A stretch of 64,000 nucleotides of DNA from Diplosphaera chodatii. Lineage: Eukaryota > Chlorophyta > Trebouxiophyceae > Prasiolales > Stichococcaceae. The stretch lies in NCBI GenBank assembly GCA_032358165.1, contig JAALGY010000019.1, positions 62,001 through 126,000 of the forward strand. Direction: 5' to 3'. A program made the translations under genes and the position numbers. A model generated the notes under the pieces. The model was not told where the DNA came from. It searched no databases and saw nothing but the letters and a program-made list of their open reading frames with translations. Positions within the stretch are counted from its first letter, which is position 1, and each line of letters begins with the position of its first letter. Positions 22,699 through 35,200 of the stretch are shown here, in pieces.

Positions 22699-23848
22699 GC
22701 AAACAGCAAGACTGGAGCCATACAGCTTCCATTGAAGTACTTGCCTCGTTGAACACGTTATTGGCAAAACAAACTGCTGTTAGGGGTATTTAAAGTTTAA
22801 AGAACATTCTTTAACTATCCCTACTGCTGTGTTCACCAGTGACTATAGGTAACAGCATCTGGGGACCTTGCATGTCATGTTGGTGAACACAGGCGACTCT
22901 CCAAAACCTTTGATGTGACCTTGCCATTTCAGCAACATCGACTGTGCAGGAGAACAGGATGTCAATATTCTCAGACGTGTGGCGGCCACCAGTTGTAGTA
23001 ACATGCCTCCGCGCCCGCGTTGAATACCATTTATGCCATTGCTTATAGGCAGATGTTGCAATCTGATGCGGTAAGGCTTGTAAAATATCACAACTGGGTG
23101 GCATCCGCCACAGCAATCCAGCAGTACCCTGCCACAGCATCAGCAGTTGCAAAGCCGCTTTCAGGCTTCTGTGCACACCATGTAATCTCCGCTGTACAAC
23201 ATCTGCTGCTGCCGTCTCATATTCACTCTCGTGACCTCAAAAGTTCGTGTGCTCCGGGTGCCATACAGCCTGCGCGCCCATACACCAGATTGTGATGCTG
23301 TACACACAGTTCATGGGATGCAGAAGAGCATTGCAGCAGATAGTATGAGGATGTAGGCAAGGCCGCCATATTTGCACGTAGAATGGGCAGTACTACTGTG
23401 TCTGCATCGCAGGGGTGTGGCAGATGCGCATGCCCTACGATGCATGCTACCCGCACATTAAGATACAGCATGTTGGTGTGGCATGAGCTGCGGCATGCTG
23501 GTCTGGCGGCCCTTGGCCACGAGGCTTTCAACTCCTTCCACTAGTTGACAGCTGGAAGGACCCATTGCATTGGGCGATGTTTATGGTACAAAACATATAT
23601 GCCTCTGCAACACAGCACCATTGTGCCAGAAGCAGTGCAGAACACCGAGTAGTCGACAATCTCGCAATGTAGGTAAAACGAAACATTGGGCAAATCAACA
23701 TCGGGCGCGCATGCAAAACCACATTGCAAGGCAACATGCAATGAAACATCTAGATATGTGCACCGGTCGGCTGACAATGCGGACAGCAGCTGAACACAAG
23801 CTATCCCGTTCCTGCTACTACAATGCTACTGAAGCTGTCGGCACCACT
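22699..23848. other. Convergent intergenic region
   Basis: Space between the 3' ends of the GT92 gene and the fucosyltransferase-like gene, 1.15 kb. No conserved coding segment was seen on either strand. AT-rich patches (22770-22810, 23570-23700) fit untranslated or non-genic sequence. Confidence 0.45.
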
Positions 23849-26258
23849 CTATAACCCCGTTGCTCCCAGCCCTGAGGACTCAAGCGTGGAGTACTCCATG
23901 CTGGCATAGTTGTATGGCGAGCAAGTTCGGCGGGACGGCGGCGACTCCTGGTTCTGCACGAAGTCGATGTCGTAGACCTGATGGAACTGGCCACTCATGT
24001 ACGCCCCCAACCGACCAAACCCTGAATGCAGAGTGATGATCTGGTAGTTGGTCAGGGAGAACAGCCACACTTCGGCTGCAGCTGCCTCGAAGCCGCGCCG
24101 CAGCTTGCTTTCCACGCCGCGCTCCAGGCGGCTGTGCTGCACGGGTACGTCCAGTGACGTAACCAGCTTCGGCCCCAGGGCCTCTGCCGCCACCTGCCGC
24201 AGCCTCATCGAGTCGGATATGAGATAGTATAAGACCCGCTGCTTTGTTGATCGCCGGCGGTTGGCCTCAAGCTGCTTCGCGCAACTGAAGAAGGCATCGT
24301 ACTGTGCCAACGTGGGGTTGCTGGCACGCCCCTCGACTAGGACATCGTCACCAGTGCGTATCTGGATGCCTATCTTCAGCGCGCGGTGGTCGCTGAGTGC
24401 CTGTATCCAGCCCACGGAAGTGCCATGTGATGGCGTGCACTGGATCAGCACAGACATACTCGTGCACGCTTGGCACCTTGTCGATAGGCGGCATGCCGGT
24501 GCGTTTCATCAGGTGCCAGGTGATTATGTGCAGTGCCTGAGCACGTAGCTTGCAATTGACAGGGCGCTCACCCTTAGGGCAGCACTATGCGATGCCAGCG
24601 CCTGGGGCCGTATGCGCAGCAGGAAGTCGACCCCGCAAGCAAAGGCGGTGCTCGGCTGCACGCCCCGGCGCCACAGCTCGTCCTTGTGATGCGGGTTGTC
24701 CAGCAGCCGCATGCTGAAGCCTGCCTGGCCAACACAGACAGCTGACTTGTGCAAGACGAGCAGATGATGGGCAGCTCAGATGCCAAACGTTGACATGTTC
24801 GTGGCCCCTCAGAGGGAGTGTGGCGGCCACTGTGGCAGCTGCAGCATCCAGCACTCCAGCTGGGGGTGTGTAGCATGCACATCACCCACCATTGACTTGA
24901 CGTGCAGCGTGACATACCGCATTCCCAGCTTTCGAACATCCTGCACAGCCATGCACCGAGCATATGTGAAATGCATGTCAGCAAGAACGCATTCCACAAA
25001 CCAGAGACAGCAAAGTAGCCCTGATTGTTGCAAGTTATCCCCCTGCAACCTGTGGATGATGGCGCAATCTGGAGGTGTAGTGTCGATGCTGGTGGTACAA
25101 CGCTGGAAGCATGCAGACGCTGTCTGCAGCCTTACCTTCAGGGCCACATGTCGTAGGAATTTCTGCAGTCTGGCCTTGTCAGACCTGCTGTGCAAGAGCA
25201 GATGTGTGGTGTTGTGCGCATCGCCCCAGCGTGCGTCCCTGCGGCAACACGCATTGATCTGGGTCGAGCTGATGCCCACAGGCTGTTGTGCAAATCTGAT
25301 TTCAACATGCCCCTGTGTGCTGCACAGTCAGGATGTATCCCACAGCCTCTGAGGAAGGGAGAGATGCCCCACCATGTCCAGTGAATGTGCGGGGCGCTGA
25401 AAGCCCACTCATACTGCTGTGGGCCGCCGAATGTCATGAAGAACGCGCGCCGCTGCACGGCAGATGGTGCTTACTTTTCGACATCATATTGGCATGTTCA
25501 CATCACCTATTCGAAAACATGCTCGCCTCGTGAAGCGCATGAGCAGCTCAAGAACTTGCCGGCGTGCCACCTTCCATGGAATCTCGCTGCTTATCAACCT
25601 GATGTGCAGCCTCGAGGTGCCGACACGTGAGCTGTCATGTTGCTCACCTGCAACACCGCCAGGTACAGCATCGACACCGCCCCCACCAGGCTGTCTGCCA
25701 GGCCGGCGATGCCCTCGACAACGAGGTACCTGGGCGGCAGCTCGCCGCGCAGCATGGCCGCGTGCATCGCTGCGTACCTGGACTGCCAGCCGTCGCCGCA
25801 CTGCAGGTGCCTGGCGAGCACGGCATGGACCATGTTTGGCGGTGCATCGCAATGCAGAAGCAGGGCTGTAGCTTCTCATGCACAATGTGGAGCAGGCAGC
25901 CGAATGATTTCGATTTATAACTTCACAGCAGCCCAGCAGATGTTCACCTGGACACAGGCCATGTCTGCCTGCCGTCAGAGCTGGTACTTGGCGCAAGCTG
26001 ATTTGCTGCTGCTGGTGGTGGTGCGTTGCGATGCTGCTGCGCGGCAATACGATCCGTGCACGTCACATTGTTTGCTTGCGTCAGAGCAGCTGCTGGTTCG
26101 CCATGCTGCACGTCCCTGATCGGAAGTAGGAACGGTATGGGCGCTGTGGACGTTTGCAGCACTAACACAGCCGAGATGACGGCGAAGCCGGCCCAGGCGA
26201 CCGAGATGCAGCACAATCGTCCAATTCCGTGTCCATAGCCTGTACTAACTGTCATCAC
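23849..26258 (-). CDS. Fucosyltransferase-like type II membrane protein
   Basis: Seven minus-strand exons: 26258-25948, 25810-25648, 25452-25373, 25238-25136, 24940-24890, 24724-24572, 24400-23849. All phases agree, giving 470 residues. Exon 1 carries a signal anchor (LCCISVAWAGFAVISAVLVL). RYLVVEGIAGLADSLVGAVS corresponds to the GxxDRxxGxxS segment near the start of GT37/NodZ-like fucosyltransferases. FSMRLLDNPHHKDELWRRGV and KIGIQIRTGDD (the conserved GDP-binding region) follow, then YYLISDSMRLRQVAAEALG and LHSGFGRLGAYMSG. Donor GDP-fucose in the Golgi lumen is inferred from this resemblance; the usual Arg after GxxD is Ser here. It could be another GT-B family using the same fold. It diverges from RPL5 across 368 bp. 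Confidence 0.75.
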
Positions 26259-26626
26259 TGGTCAAGAGCATGCCTGCCTAGTGCACGACTGTACCGCGAC
26301 TACACGCGCGGCACTGACATGGTCCCGCGATGGCACGTTTGTGCACTCAGATATGCCGAAAGCATGTTGCCTCAGCGCGCGCGCAATGGTTCGTCAGGAA
26401 ACGGTGGGACACCGGCTGACCGGCATGCAGATTACTAATACGAGTACTCGTACGACTCACCCGACTGCACAAGAGTGGATGCAGCGCGGGAAGCACACTG
26501 CATCGTCGCCTAAACCCTGAGCGAGGCGGCCAACCCCGCAGGCAGGGCCGAGGTCCTATCTTTTCCGTGGCCTCACCCGGCGTGTGGGTGTGTGAGAGGG
26601 CCTAGGCCCGCCCCAGAGTTGCAGCC
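26259..26626. promoter_or_regulatory. Divergent promoter region, fucosyltransferase-like / RPL5
   Basis: The 368-bp spacer between divergent starts includes taaaccctga at 26511-26520, a telo-box as found in plant ribosomal-protein promoters. A pyrimidine-rich tatcttttcc tract lies near 26557-26566, a plausible RPL5 transcription start region. Confidence 0.5.
26511..26520 (+). promoter_or_regulatory. Telo-box upstream of RPL5
   Basis: taaaccctga, about 107 bp before the RPL5 ATG, matches the core AAACCCT of telo-boxes that drive ribosomal-protein genes in plants. Confidence 0.5.
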
Positions 26627-29258
26627 ATGGGGTTCATGAAGACCCTGAAGACGAGCAGCTACTTTTCTCGGTTTCAGGTGCGTTGGGATGGCAGTGGCGT
26701 CTGATGGTGCCGGCAGGCTTACTAGGGGGGCAACCCTGCCAAATGATCCGGCAACAGAGCTAGAATTCCGTGCAGCAGTGCTGGATGCCTGCTGCCCTGG
26801 ATGCACGGGGCTCACACCATGGTGGCAGAGGATGAGCTGCCTGGGCCAGCTTGGAAGGAGTGCTGTGACGACTTGCTGAGTTGCGTCAGCACCAGAGCGT
26901 GGTTTGCCAGAGACATGGTTCTGCCCGGCCTCTGATACGCGTCTGGCTATGTGTTGATCTTTGGGGCACCAGCAGCCGCGTTCTTGTTGTCAGCGGCATG
27001 CATGCCTTGGCGAGGGCCTGGCATGCGGTCAGTTCTGCTGGCACCCGCATTCCAGCTGTGGTGGGCAGGGGCGCAGCTAGCATCAGGCACAGCTCTGGCA
27101 GTCGCCCTGCGCTGGCTACCACATGATGGCAGCAGTGCAGCATGCAGGCCGCCACTTGTATGCCGAGGTCGAGGGCACATGCAGGGACTGCGCAGAGCTG
27201 GACTTCGCGTTGGATGCAAGCTGCGAAGGGGCTGCGACGTCTGATGGTATGGGGCTGCACTGCGCAGGTTAAGTACAAGCGGCGGCGGCAGGGGAAGACC
27301 GACTACAGGGCGCGCCTGCGGCTCACGACGCAGGATAAGAACAAGTACAACACGCCCAAGTACCGCATGACCGTGCGCTTCAGCAACAAGGACATCACGT
27401 GCCAGATCCAGTATGCCACGATTGCCGGCGACGTGGTGGTGGCCGCCGCCTATGCGCACGAGCTGCCCCACTTTGGCCTCAAGATGGGGCTGACCAACTA
27501 CGCGGCGGCCTACTGCACCGGCCTGCTGCTGGCGCGGCGCGTGCTGACCAAGTTCGGCCTGGCAGACACGTACAAGGTGAGCGCATGCACTGCTGTGCCG
27601 CTGCAGACTGCTTCTGGCAGGTGATTTCAGCTGCTAGGGTCTCGAATGCATCAGGCGGTTGGTTGCAGCGAATTTGCTGGCTGCCAGCTTCAGCACTGTG
27701 GTGGGAGTTCAGCGGCAGCCAGGGTTTCCAGCAAAGAACAGTCAGCTCGGCAGACGGTTGGTTCCGCTGGCAGCGAGTGAAGCGCCTGCAGTCACAGTGC
27801 AAGCTGGCGGTCGGCAGCCATGCAACACCGTCCACAACGGCACATGCCAGGCCGTCATAGTGGCTGACCGCCGTGCTCCCGCATTGCACTGCAGGGTCTG
27901 GAGGACGCGGATGCGGTGGGCGAGGACTACAATGTGGACGAGGCGGATGACGGGCCCCGGCCCTTCACCGCGCTGCTGGACACCGGCCTCAAGCGCACTT
28001 CAACCGGCTCCAAGGTCTTCGCCGCGCTGAAGGTGAACACAGTGACAGCAGCTCTGTGATAGGGAGGCGATACAGGTGTAGCATGCCCACAGCGCTGCTG
28101 ATGCCTGCAGAGGACAGCTGCTGCTGCATGCCTGCCTTGAGCCTATTTCCTTTGGCTGCAATGAGTGGCTGAGACGCACCATGCTCGCTGTGCAATACAG
28201 GGCGCGCTGGACGGCGGCCTGAACGTGCCGCACAGCGAGAAGCGGTTCGTGGGCTACAACCGGGATGACAAGTCCCTGGACGCCGACACCCTGCGCAAGT
28301 TCATCTACGGCGGCCACGTCGCCGACTACATGAACGAGATGGAGGTGCAGCGCTGTTGATCGCCTGCCGACCAGGCCTGAGATTTCCATTCACCTGAATG
28401 TACGGTAGCAGGTGCATCCCAGCTGCCAGCGCGTGCTCTGATCTGCGAAACTTGTCTGCTGTATGGAGCGAAGCCTGCAGCCAGGACTCTCTAGGCTGAT
28501 GGTGATGTGCGGCTTCTGCTGGTGCCGCAGGAGGAGGACCCGGAGATGTACCAGTCGCACTTTGCGAGCTACATTGCCGAGGACCTGGATGGCGACAGCC
28601 TGGAGGACAAGTACAAGGAGGTGAGGCTAAGGGTCCCACCGTCGATTTCTTGCAGGGCTCTTCAGTAGTAGAGCAGCACCTTCAATACCCTGCCGAAGTG
28701 TCGACGGTGTGTGGTCCTTCAGAGACTAACAGGCAGAATTGCAAACCCTGCCACTCTGCAGCCTGATGTGGCCCACTGTACTGCTGAAATGGCTGGCGCA
28801 GTGCTCACCGTCAGCCTGCCCCCGCTGCCCCAGGTGCACGCTGCCATCCGCGAGAACCCGGTCATCGAGAAGAAGCAGCGTGAGAAGCCGTCAGACGCGC
28901 AGAAGTGGAAGGCTGCAAAGCTGACGTACGATGAGCGGAAGGCCGCCCTCAAGGTGCTTTGCAGTCCTGCACCGCCATACGACCCCTTAATCACCGTATT
29001 TCAGAGGCACGAGGGCGCAAAGCTGTTTCCTCAACATCTCGTGTGGTTCAGCGTGCTGTACAATGCGCTTCCCTGCTACTGGCTCCCAATTCCCCAAAGT
29101 GTGTACGGCAGACTTGTTCCATGCCCCCCCTTATGCATCCGTTGTCAGACAAGGTGCTGACATGTCTTCCCGACTTTGCCGTGCAGCGGAAGCTGGAGGC
29201 GATGCAGGAGGCAGGTGGCGACCGGGAGGAGTCTGAGGACGAGGACGACGACGAGTGA
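26627..29258 (+). CDS. RPL5: 60S ribosomal protein L5 (uL18)
   Basis: Binds 5S rRNA and enters the large subunit as the 5S RNP with L11. Seven exons: 26627-26677, 27268-27576, 27895-28032, 28201-28344, 28531-28620, 28834-28953, 29187-29258, giving 307 residues, close to the usual 297-301. It begins [16 protein letters not shown] and continues [19 protein letters not shown], then [19 protein letters not shown] and [15 protein letters not shown]. The C-terminal [20 protein letters not shown] and the [13 protein letters not shown] blocks are typical. The tail is acidic ([10 protein letters not shown]), more so than in most homologues. Introns fall exactly between codons throughout. Confidence 0.97.
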
Positions 29259-29682
29259 TGCCTCAGCAGGGTCTAACGGCGGACTCTGGGTGCTGTGCGC
29301 CCCTCTGGAAGTGGCTGCTTTGCGGTGCTGTCAGCTGATGCATGTTCTGGGTGTATATGTATCCAGCTCGTGGCATGTAACGAGCAGCCTCACAACCCTC
29401 TCTTCTGCTCTGTCAAATGTCACTGCTGTCACACCTTATGCCAATCCCTACTGCGAATATGGATGAATCTGGATATCACGGTACGCCGAGCATTACTTCA
29501 CAGGGCAGCCACCAATGTAGCCTGCGCCGACAGCTCTGCATCTGTCATCTGCCGCATGAAGATAGAGCCATCATCGTCTCCCGCCTGCACAGCAAACTCC
29601 GGCCTGAGACCAGTTCATATGCGCAAATGTTGGACTCAGCAGTAGCAAATCACAGTCAAAAGGAATCCAAGCTGTGATGCTG
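29259..29682. other. Convergent 3' region, RPL5 / ankyrin gene
   Basis: Holds the two 3' UTRs. No coding signal was seen. Confidence 0.5.
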
Positions 29683-31217
29683 TCATGTGCGCACCAGTCG
29701 CCAGGGTTCCTCCTCAACTCGCCGCATGCCGGCGGCATCCAGGAAGCCTGCTGGTGGCGGCGGCCGCCAGTCTTCTGGTGCCATGCATGCCTGAACCCAC
29801 GGCAGGGCAATTCAATGAGGTACAACCGTGCTAAGTGGCATTCTCGTATCTGCACCATGTGGCCTGATTGCAGCCAGCCCAACAGCACGAGCAGCAGTTC
29901 AAGCAAATCGGTATCTGCAACGGGGCAACACCTGTGCCTCCTCACTGTCTTGCCACGCCTTGAGGACCGTGGCTGCCACAGGGCCGATCAGTGGCCCCTT
30001 GTATGTGTAGGGCGGCGCCTTTGGCACAGGGGAGTACTTGTCGATCAGGCCCTGCAGGACCTTGCGCACCTGCCCTGGCTCCCAGCCATACCCCTGCAGC
30101 TATTACGCCCCTTTTGCTGCTGGTGCACAACGGCCCTTCAACCGGTAGGCATGCCACTGCTGTGATGCAGCACATGGCAAGGGTCAGGCCTTAGCAGCAG
30201 GGCCGCTGGCAGATTGCATGAGGCTGCATACCCTCTCAACAGCAACGTCCAGCGCGCACACTGCTTTGCTCGGCTCACTCTGCACAGCAACAGGGCGCAC
30301 AGGGTGTCGATGACGAGTACAAGCGACTTGTTTTTCTGAAGTATGTACACCTCAGACTCTCCTTGCCGGGCGTACAGTACAGTGACAAATCAACATACTG
30401 TATTTGGGCTGGGCACGCCGTCAAATGAGCGGATGCTGGCATCAGCCCCCTGCTGCAGCAAGTACCTGCTCGATGGGCACGCCATATTGTATGGAAGTAT
30501 AGACAACAAACTGCTGTTGATAGGATTATACTCCCTCCGAGTAGACACGAATGACATTGCAGCAACAGCGCTGGGTTTCGCAGACAGTGTGCTTGACTTG
30601 TTAGCAGAGTTCTCGACTTGTGCGCACTCGAACAGGGCGAGGCCGTCGGCGTGGCGGTAGTGCGCGACCCGAGCTGCACGGTGCAGCGGCGTCCAACCCC
30701 ACTGCACGTCCTGCTGGTTGACGGGAGCCGCCCGCTGCTCCACCAGGAACCTCGCCGCCGCCAGCTGCGGACACAGGGGAGGGGTGTGGTGTGGTGTGAG
30801 GTACCGTGCGGACAGCTCACCATTGGTTGACACCGACAGCAGCACTCGACGGCCTGCCCGCCTCTGCAGCCTGCTGGTGGTGTGGTGGTGCACGACCTTG
30901 GCAGAATCAGCCGATAGTGCCAAGTAGGGACAATTGCAGCACGCCGGTTGACATCCCATTTTGCAGAAGTGGGGAGAGCAGTACAACCACAGGGCAGCCA
31001 TAAGCAATCGCGGAGATCTCAAGGCTCTGCGCCAGCAGCAATGCTGGGAGGTCGCCACCTGGCCGTGGTCTGCAGCAAAGTGCAGGGCGGCGCCCGCACC
31101 ACGATCCAGCGACGGAAACCACCAATTCCCCGACTCGGCCTCGATGGCCCTGAAGCGGGCCACGTCCCCGAGGCGAAGCGCATCCACATACTGTGCCAGC
31201 ACAGCAACATCCAGCAT
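29683..31217 (-). CDS. Ankyrin-repeat protein
   Basis: Supported minus-strand exons: 31217-31059, 30764-30628, 30465-30417, 30093-29932, 29790-29683. The frame is also open to an upstream ATG at 31322, which would add 35 residues; I chose 31217 because the extension has no recognisable signal. Repeats read DRGAGAALHFAADHGQLAAA, WGWTPLHRAARVAHYRHADG and YLLQQGADASIRSFDG. A basic C-terminal region follows: GYGWEPGQVRKVLQGLIDKY, PYTYKGPLIGP and WRPPPAGFLDAAG. Phases agree, but ankyrin logic suggests a short NTPYDVA-like piece is missing between 30417 and 30093, so a micro-exon may be unannotated. The partner is unknown. An algal/plant-conserved family is suspected from the unusual GYGWEPGQ tail. 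Confidence 0.72.
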
Positions 31218-31322
31218 GCTGACGGTTGTCGCAGCAGCGATTGCAGGACCTTCTGCGGTGGTGGAGTACGCATCATGCAATGCATTGCAGGTTGCAATAC
31301 CACTCCAATAAGTGCGTGTCAC

Positions 31323-32290
31323 CTCGTAGAAGGAGTGCTTGCAGGATGGCGGTGCCCCATACTCGATGCCAGGCCAGGTGAACCCCTCGATCTCCTATGC
31401 GGCATAAAATCCAGTTTCACGCGTTGCACGCCAACACTTCTCATACATCCTAACGACTCAGTGACGCTCTCATGTGAACTGCTGTCCGTCCCACAGGCAG
31501 TAGCACCTTCAGCATGTTGGGACGCTGCGGTCACCGAGCAGTCGTGCTGCTGGTGCCACCTGTCTGGTGGCAGTGAGCATTCACCACGCGAAGCAATGCA
31601 TCTGCTAGCTAAATAATAAAACGATGCACGCGGGCTGGATGCGGTGCTCTAAATGTCAGAAGCCGCGCAGAGCTGTGCTGCACCATGTGCAAGTGCAGCC
31701 TTGCATAAGTGGCGCAAAGCATTGGGGTATGCCCTGCACATGTAGTTACGACTTTTATAGGCTCATTTGAGATCTGACAGCATGCAAGGCACCGTCGAGG
31801 CCGGCAGGAGGCGAGCAGGCTCGGGGCTAAGCTCCCTCGTCATGTCCAATAGTTTGCGACCTGTGCCGGCAGCATGGCGCGCGAAAGTGATAACCGCGAG
31901 CCCGGACGCACTCGCAGGCTATGCACCACATATGGGCGGCCTTTTGCAGCGCACGACCATTTCGCGCAGTAGGCTGACTCCTTCCATGCAATTAAAGTGC
32001 CCACACGAAACCGTTTGCACTTGATTAGGTCAGGATCATGCAGGAGCAGAAGTGCAGTTCTGGTCGCAGGGAAGCGTGTAGCAATTATGCCTGACGCGTG
32101 CTTGCATGTATTTGTAACGTTTCCCTCACGTACACGACAAAGCTGGTGGTCTCATGCAACGGTATCGCCGGCACCGGCATGCCACTTGGCGCAGGCCGGC
32201 ATGGGATGTGAGTGTACTTGACTTGCTGGCAACAGCACGCAAGAACACACATCTCTCCATGCACTGCGTTCATCCATGTCTGTCTGACAG
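31323..32290. other. Region with unresolved 5' exons of the next gene
   Basis: The downstream gene's first confirmed exon begins with an acceptor at 32290, so its start lies here. A candidate start is the ATG at 31875 (MARESDNREPGRTRR), but no splice path to 32291 could be confirmed. Confidence 0.35.
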
Positions 32291-35200
32291 GCTCGCAGCG
32301 GCAGATTTCTGAGCTTCCTGCTGCAGGACACGACCGGCAATCACAAGGACGAGTGGCGCTTGCACCCTTTGGAACTGGTGCGCTGAAGTTGCAACGGCGT
32401 GTGATGTGCGTGGCAACTGGCTCGTGTCCCTTTTTCAGCCATTCAGGCTTACATGGTCTGCAGGAGGCGAAGCTGGCGCAGCGCATCTCGCACAACCATG
32501 CCACGCTCTTACTGCCTGCGCAGCTGCCTGATGTAAATGGCCTGTGCAGCGGTCATGGTACGTCCCCATTGGCACCTCCGTTGCATTCAATGTGACATAC
32601 CCGAGGATCCTCCGAGGATGAGCCTGAAAGTCTTTCACCAGCAGTCCCCTCAGTAAAGAGGGGACGATAATTCGATGCGTACGCAGGCGAATCAGTGCCA
32701 GGTGGCCTGGCCAAAAGCGTCACCCATGACACAACCGAAGCGGCCGATGCAGACGCGCTGATCCGCCTGGCGCAGCAGCTCTGCGCAGGACTTGGCATGC
32801 AGCCAGATCGCTTGGTTCCCAGAGTGCATGCTGAGACAGAGGTCAGGCCAGCATCTGCTGGCAAGCAGTCTGCATCCAAAACGCGACAACAGCAGCCATC
32901 AGCGCCTACAGCTGAACACGCGCAACCCCAGCAAGAAAGTACAGAGTCCAGGCAGCTGCAGGCTGCTGCTACATGCAGAGGCAGCATGCGTCTGGGCGCT
33001 GTAGCACCTGCCGTGGCTGCCATTCCGCCAGCCGGCAGTGAACTCGACAGCCTGGATCAGCTCATTGAGACGGAGCAGCACGGGCCGCCCACCCTGCAGT
33101 GTCTTGCAGCGCAGGCGCTGGTGCCGACCGCCTCAGCAATAGCAGGCTCTGGGCAGCTGCTGCCCGGCGGCACGCAGGCCCTTGCGGGGGGCAGCCTCAA
33201 CGACAGCTCGGAGCAGCTGGACGCCCTGTACAATGCGATGGCAAGCCCAACGACCTGCTCGACATCCTCGATGCGCTGCGAGGTCTGTAGCGGCGGCTGG
33301 CTGCGCAGCGGGGCGGTGGTCCGGCCAGGGAGCACCAATAGCAGCAGCGGCAGCAGCAGGCAGTGCAGCATATGCATGGCACGGCAGCGTGCTGCGCTCA
33401 CAGCAAAGGCCATCGCCTACACAACGGTGCAGACCAGCCGGCCAACATCCCCAGCCAGAGCCCCTCATTCGGACCAGCAGCAGCAGCGGCATGAGCAGCA
33501 GCAGCACCAGCCAAGCCTGCCTCAGGCCGCAACAGCAGACTGCTGGGCGCAGACCAGCTCGACAGTGGATGCCGCCGTGGGCAGCAGCCGGCCGGGCACA
33601 GCTGGTGGCGCCGGCAGCTGCAAGCGCAGACCTGCAAGTGTCATTGGCGGCAAGCGCCGCTGCATGCCCGCGGACGATGCTGCACCCTGCAGCAGGCAGC
33701 AGCAGCAGGGCGGCGGCACGGCAGATGCTGGTGCAGGCTCAGACGCTGAGGCCGCAGCCGCTGAGCTGCCGTGGGCTGAGCAGCTCCGAAGGCCAGGGGC
33801 ATCTGCTAAGCCGTACCAGCGGCCGCTGAAGCCTGTCCGTGGGCCAAAGCTGGGCAGGGCCATCGCAGTAGCAGCGGGAGGTTCGGTTGAGGTTGCACAA
33901 GGCCATGGCAAGGAGCCCGAACCAGAGCCCGAGCTGCAACAGCAACAGCAACAGCGGCAGGCGGCAGATAGCAATCTCAGCACCCGCATGGAAGCCCTTG
34001 AGGCCAAGGTTGCATCCTGGAGCATCCCGCAGGTGCGAGGTCCTCTTGTCGAAGTGCTGCTGCCAGTCGCCGTGAACCACTTCTGCAGCAGCAGTGGACT
34101 CTTTGTATGAGGTGCAACTAAGCTGGTCATCAGGTGTCATAGCGCAGGGTGACTGCAGTTTCTTGTGTCTCTGGCAGGTGTCAGGAGCGTCTGCAAATGT
34201 TGCGGAGCTGCGCAAGGACTTCACCACCTTCAGCAGCCACACTACCTCCGTGATCACCTCCCTGCAGGTATCTACATAATAGGACGTGCTGCATGCATTC
34301 CACTGCCCGCTAGTAGCGTATTCCAGTCAGACTGAAACCTGCCGGACAGCAGTCCTGCGCCTAGCTATCAAAAGGATGTCACCCTCCTGCAAACTGCAGC
34401 TGCAAGTGGCCCAGATTCTGAGCCAGCAGGGCAGCCGCACCTGGGCAGCATGGCAGCAGGGGCCCAGCAGCGTCGGCGGGCGGCGGAGCGCCTCACCGGA
34501 CCGCCGGGCTTCTGCGCGCCGCTTACGCAGCTGCTCCCCCAGCCGCAGGGCCCAAGGGGCACGTGCAGGGCAGCACGAGGGGCGTCGGTGCGCAGAGGAC
34601 CCGGCCGCTGGGCAGGGCAGCCACTCGCGGCCCGGCTCCCCTTCGCGGCAGGGTGGCAGCCGGAGAGAACCTTGGCGGCCCCCAGGATCCGGCGCTCATG
34701 CCATCGCCGGCCGCTCACATAGCCCCGTCAGGAGCGGCATCGATGCTGCTGTGCGATCCCGCACCGCTCTTGGAGCCTGCGAGGATGCAGCAGGCAGCAC
34801 GGAGACAGCCGGCCCTGCCTGGGCACAGCCTGGGCTGCCCCCTGTGCAGCGCGTACGCAATGCAGCCGCTGCGCAGGGCCCAGCCGGCGGCGCGGATACA
34901 TTGTCCTGGAGCAGCGCCCTGCAGGCATGCTTACATAACTGACATGTGGTATGCCGACTGACAGCTGTTCTTACTCAGCTGCAACCTGTGCAACGTGAGC
35001 TGGTCGTGACTTTGTATGTACTGCTGGCTGGGAAGATCAGAGTCCTTGGCAACCCCAAGTTGCGTCACTGCCATGCAGGAGGCGCTGGATGCGCGCCGCT
35101 CCCTGGATGCCCTGCTGAAGCGTAGGCCGGCGTTCTGGGCAGCACCGCCAGCTGTCGCAGATGCTGCGCCGTCAGGAGCAGCCACAGGTCCAGGGAGCCC

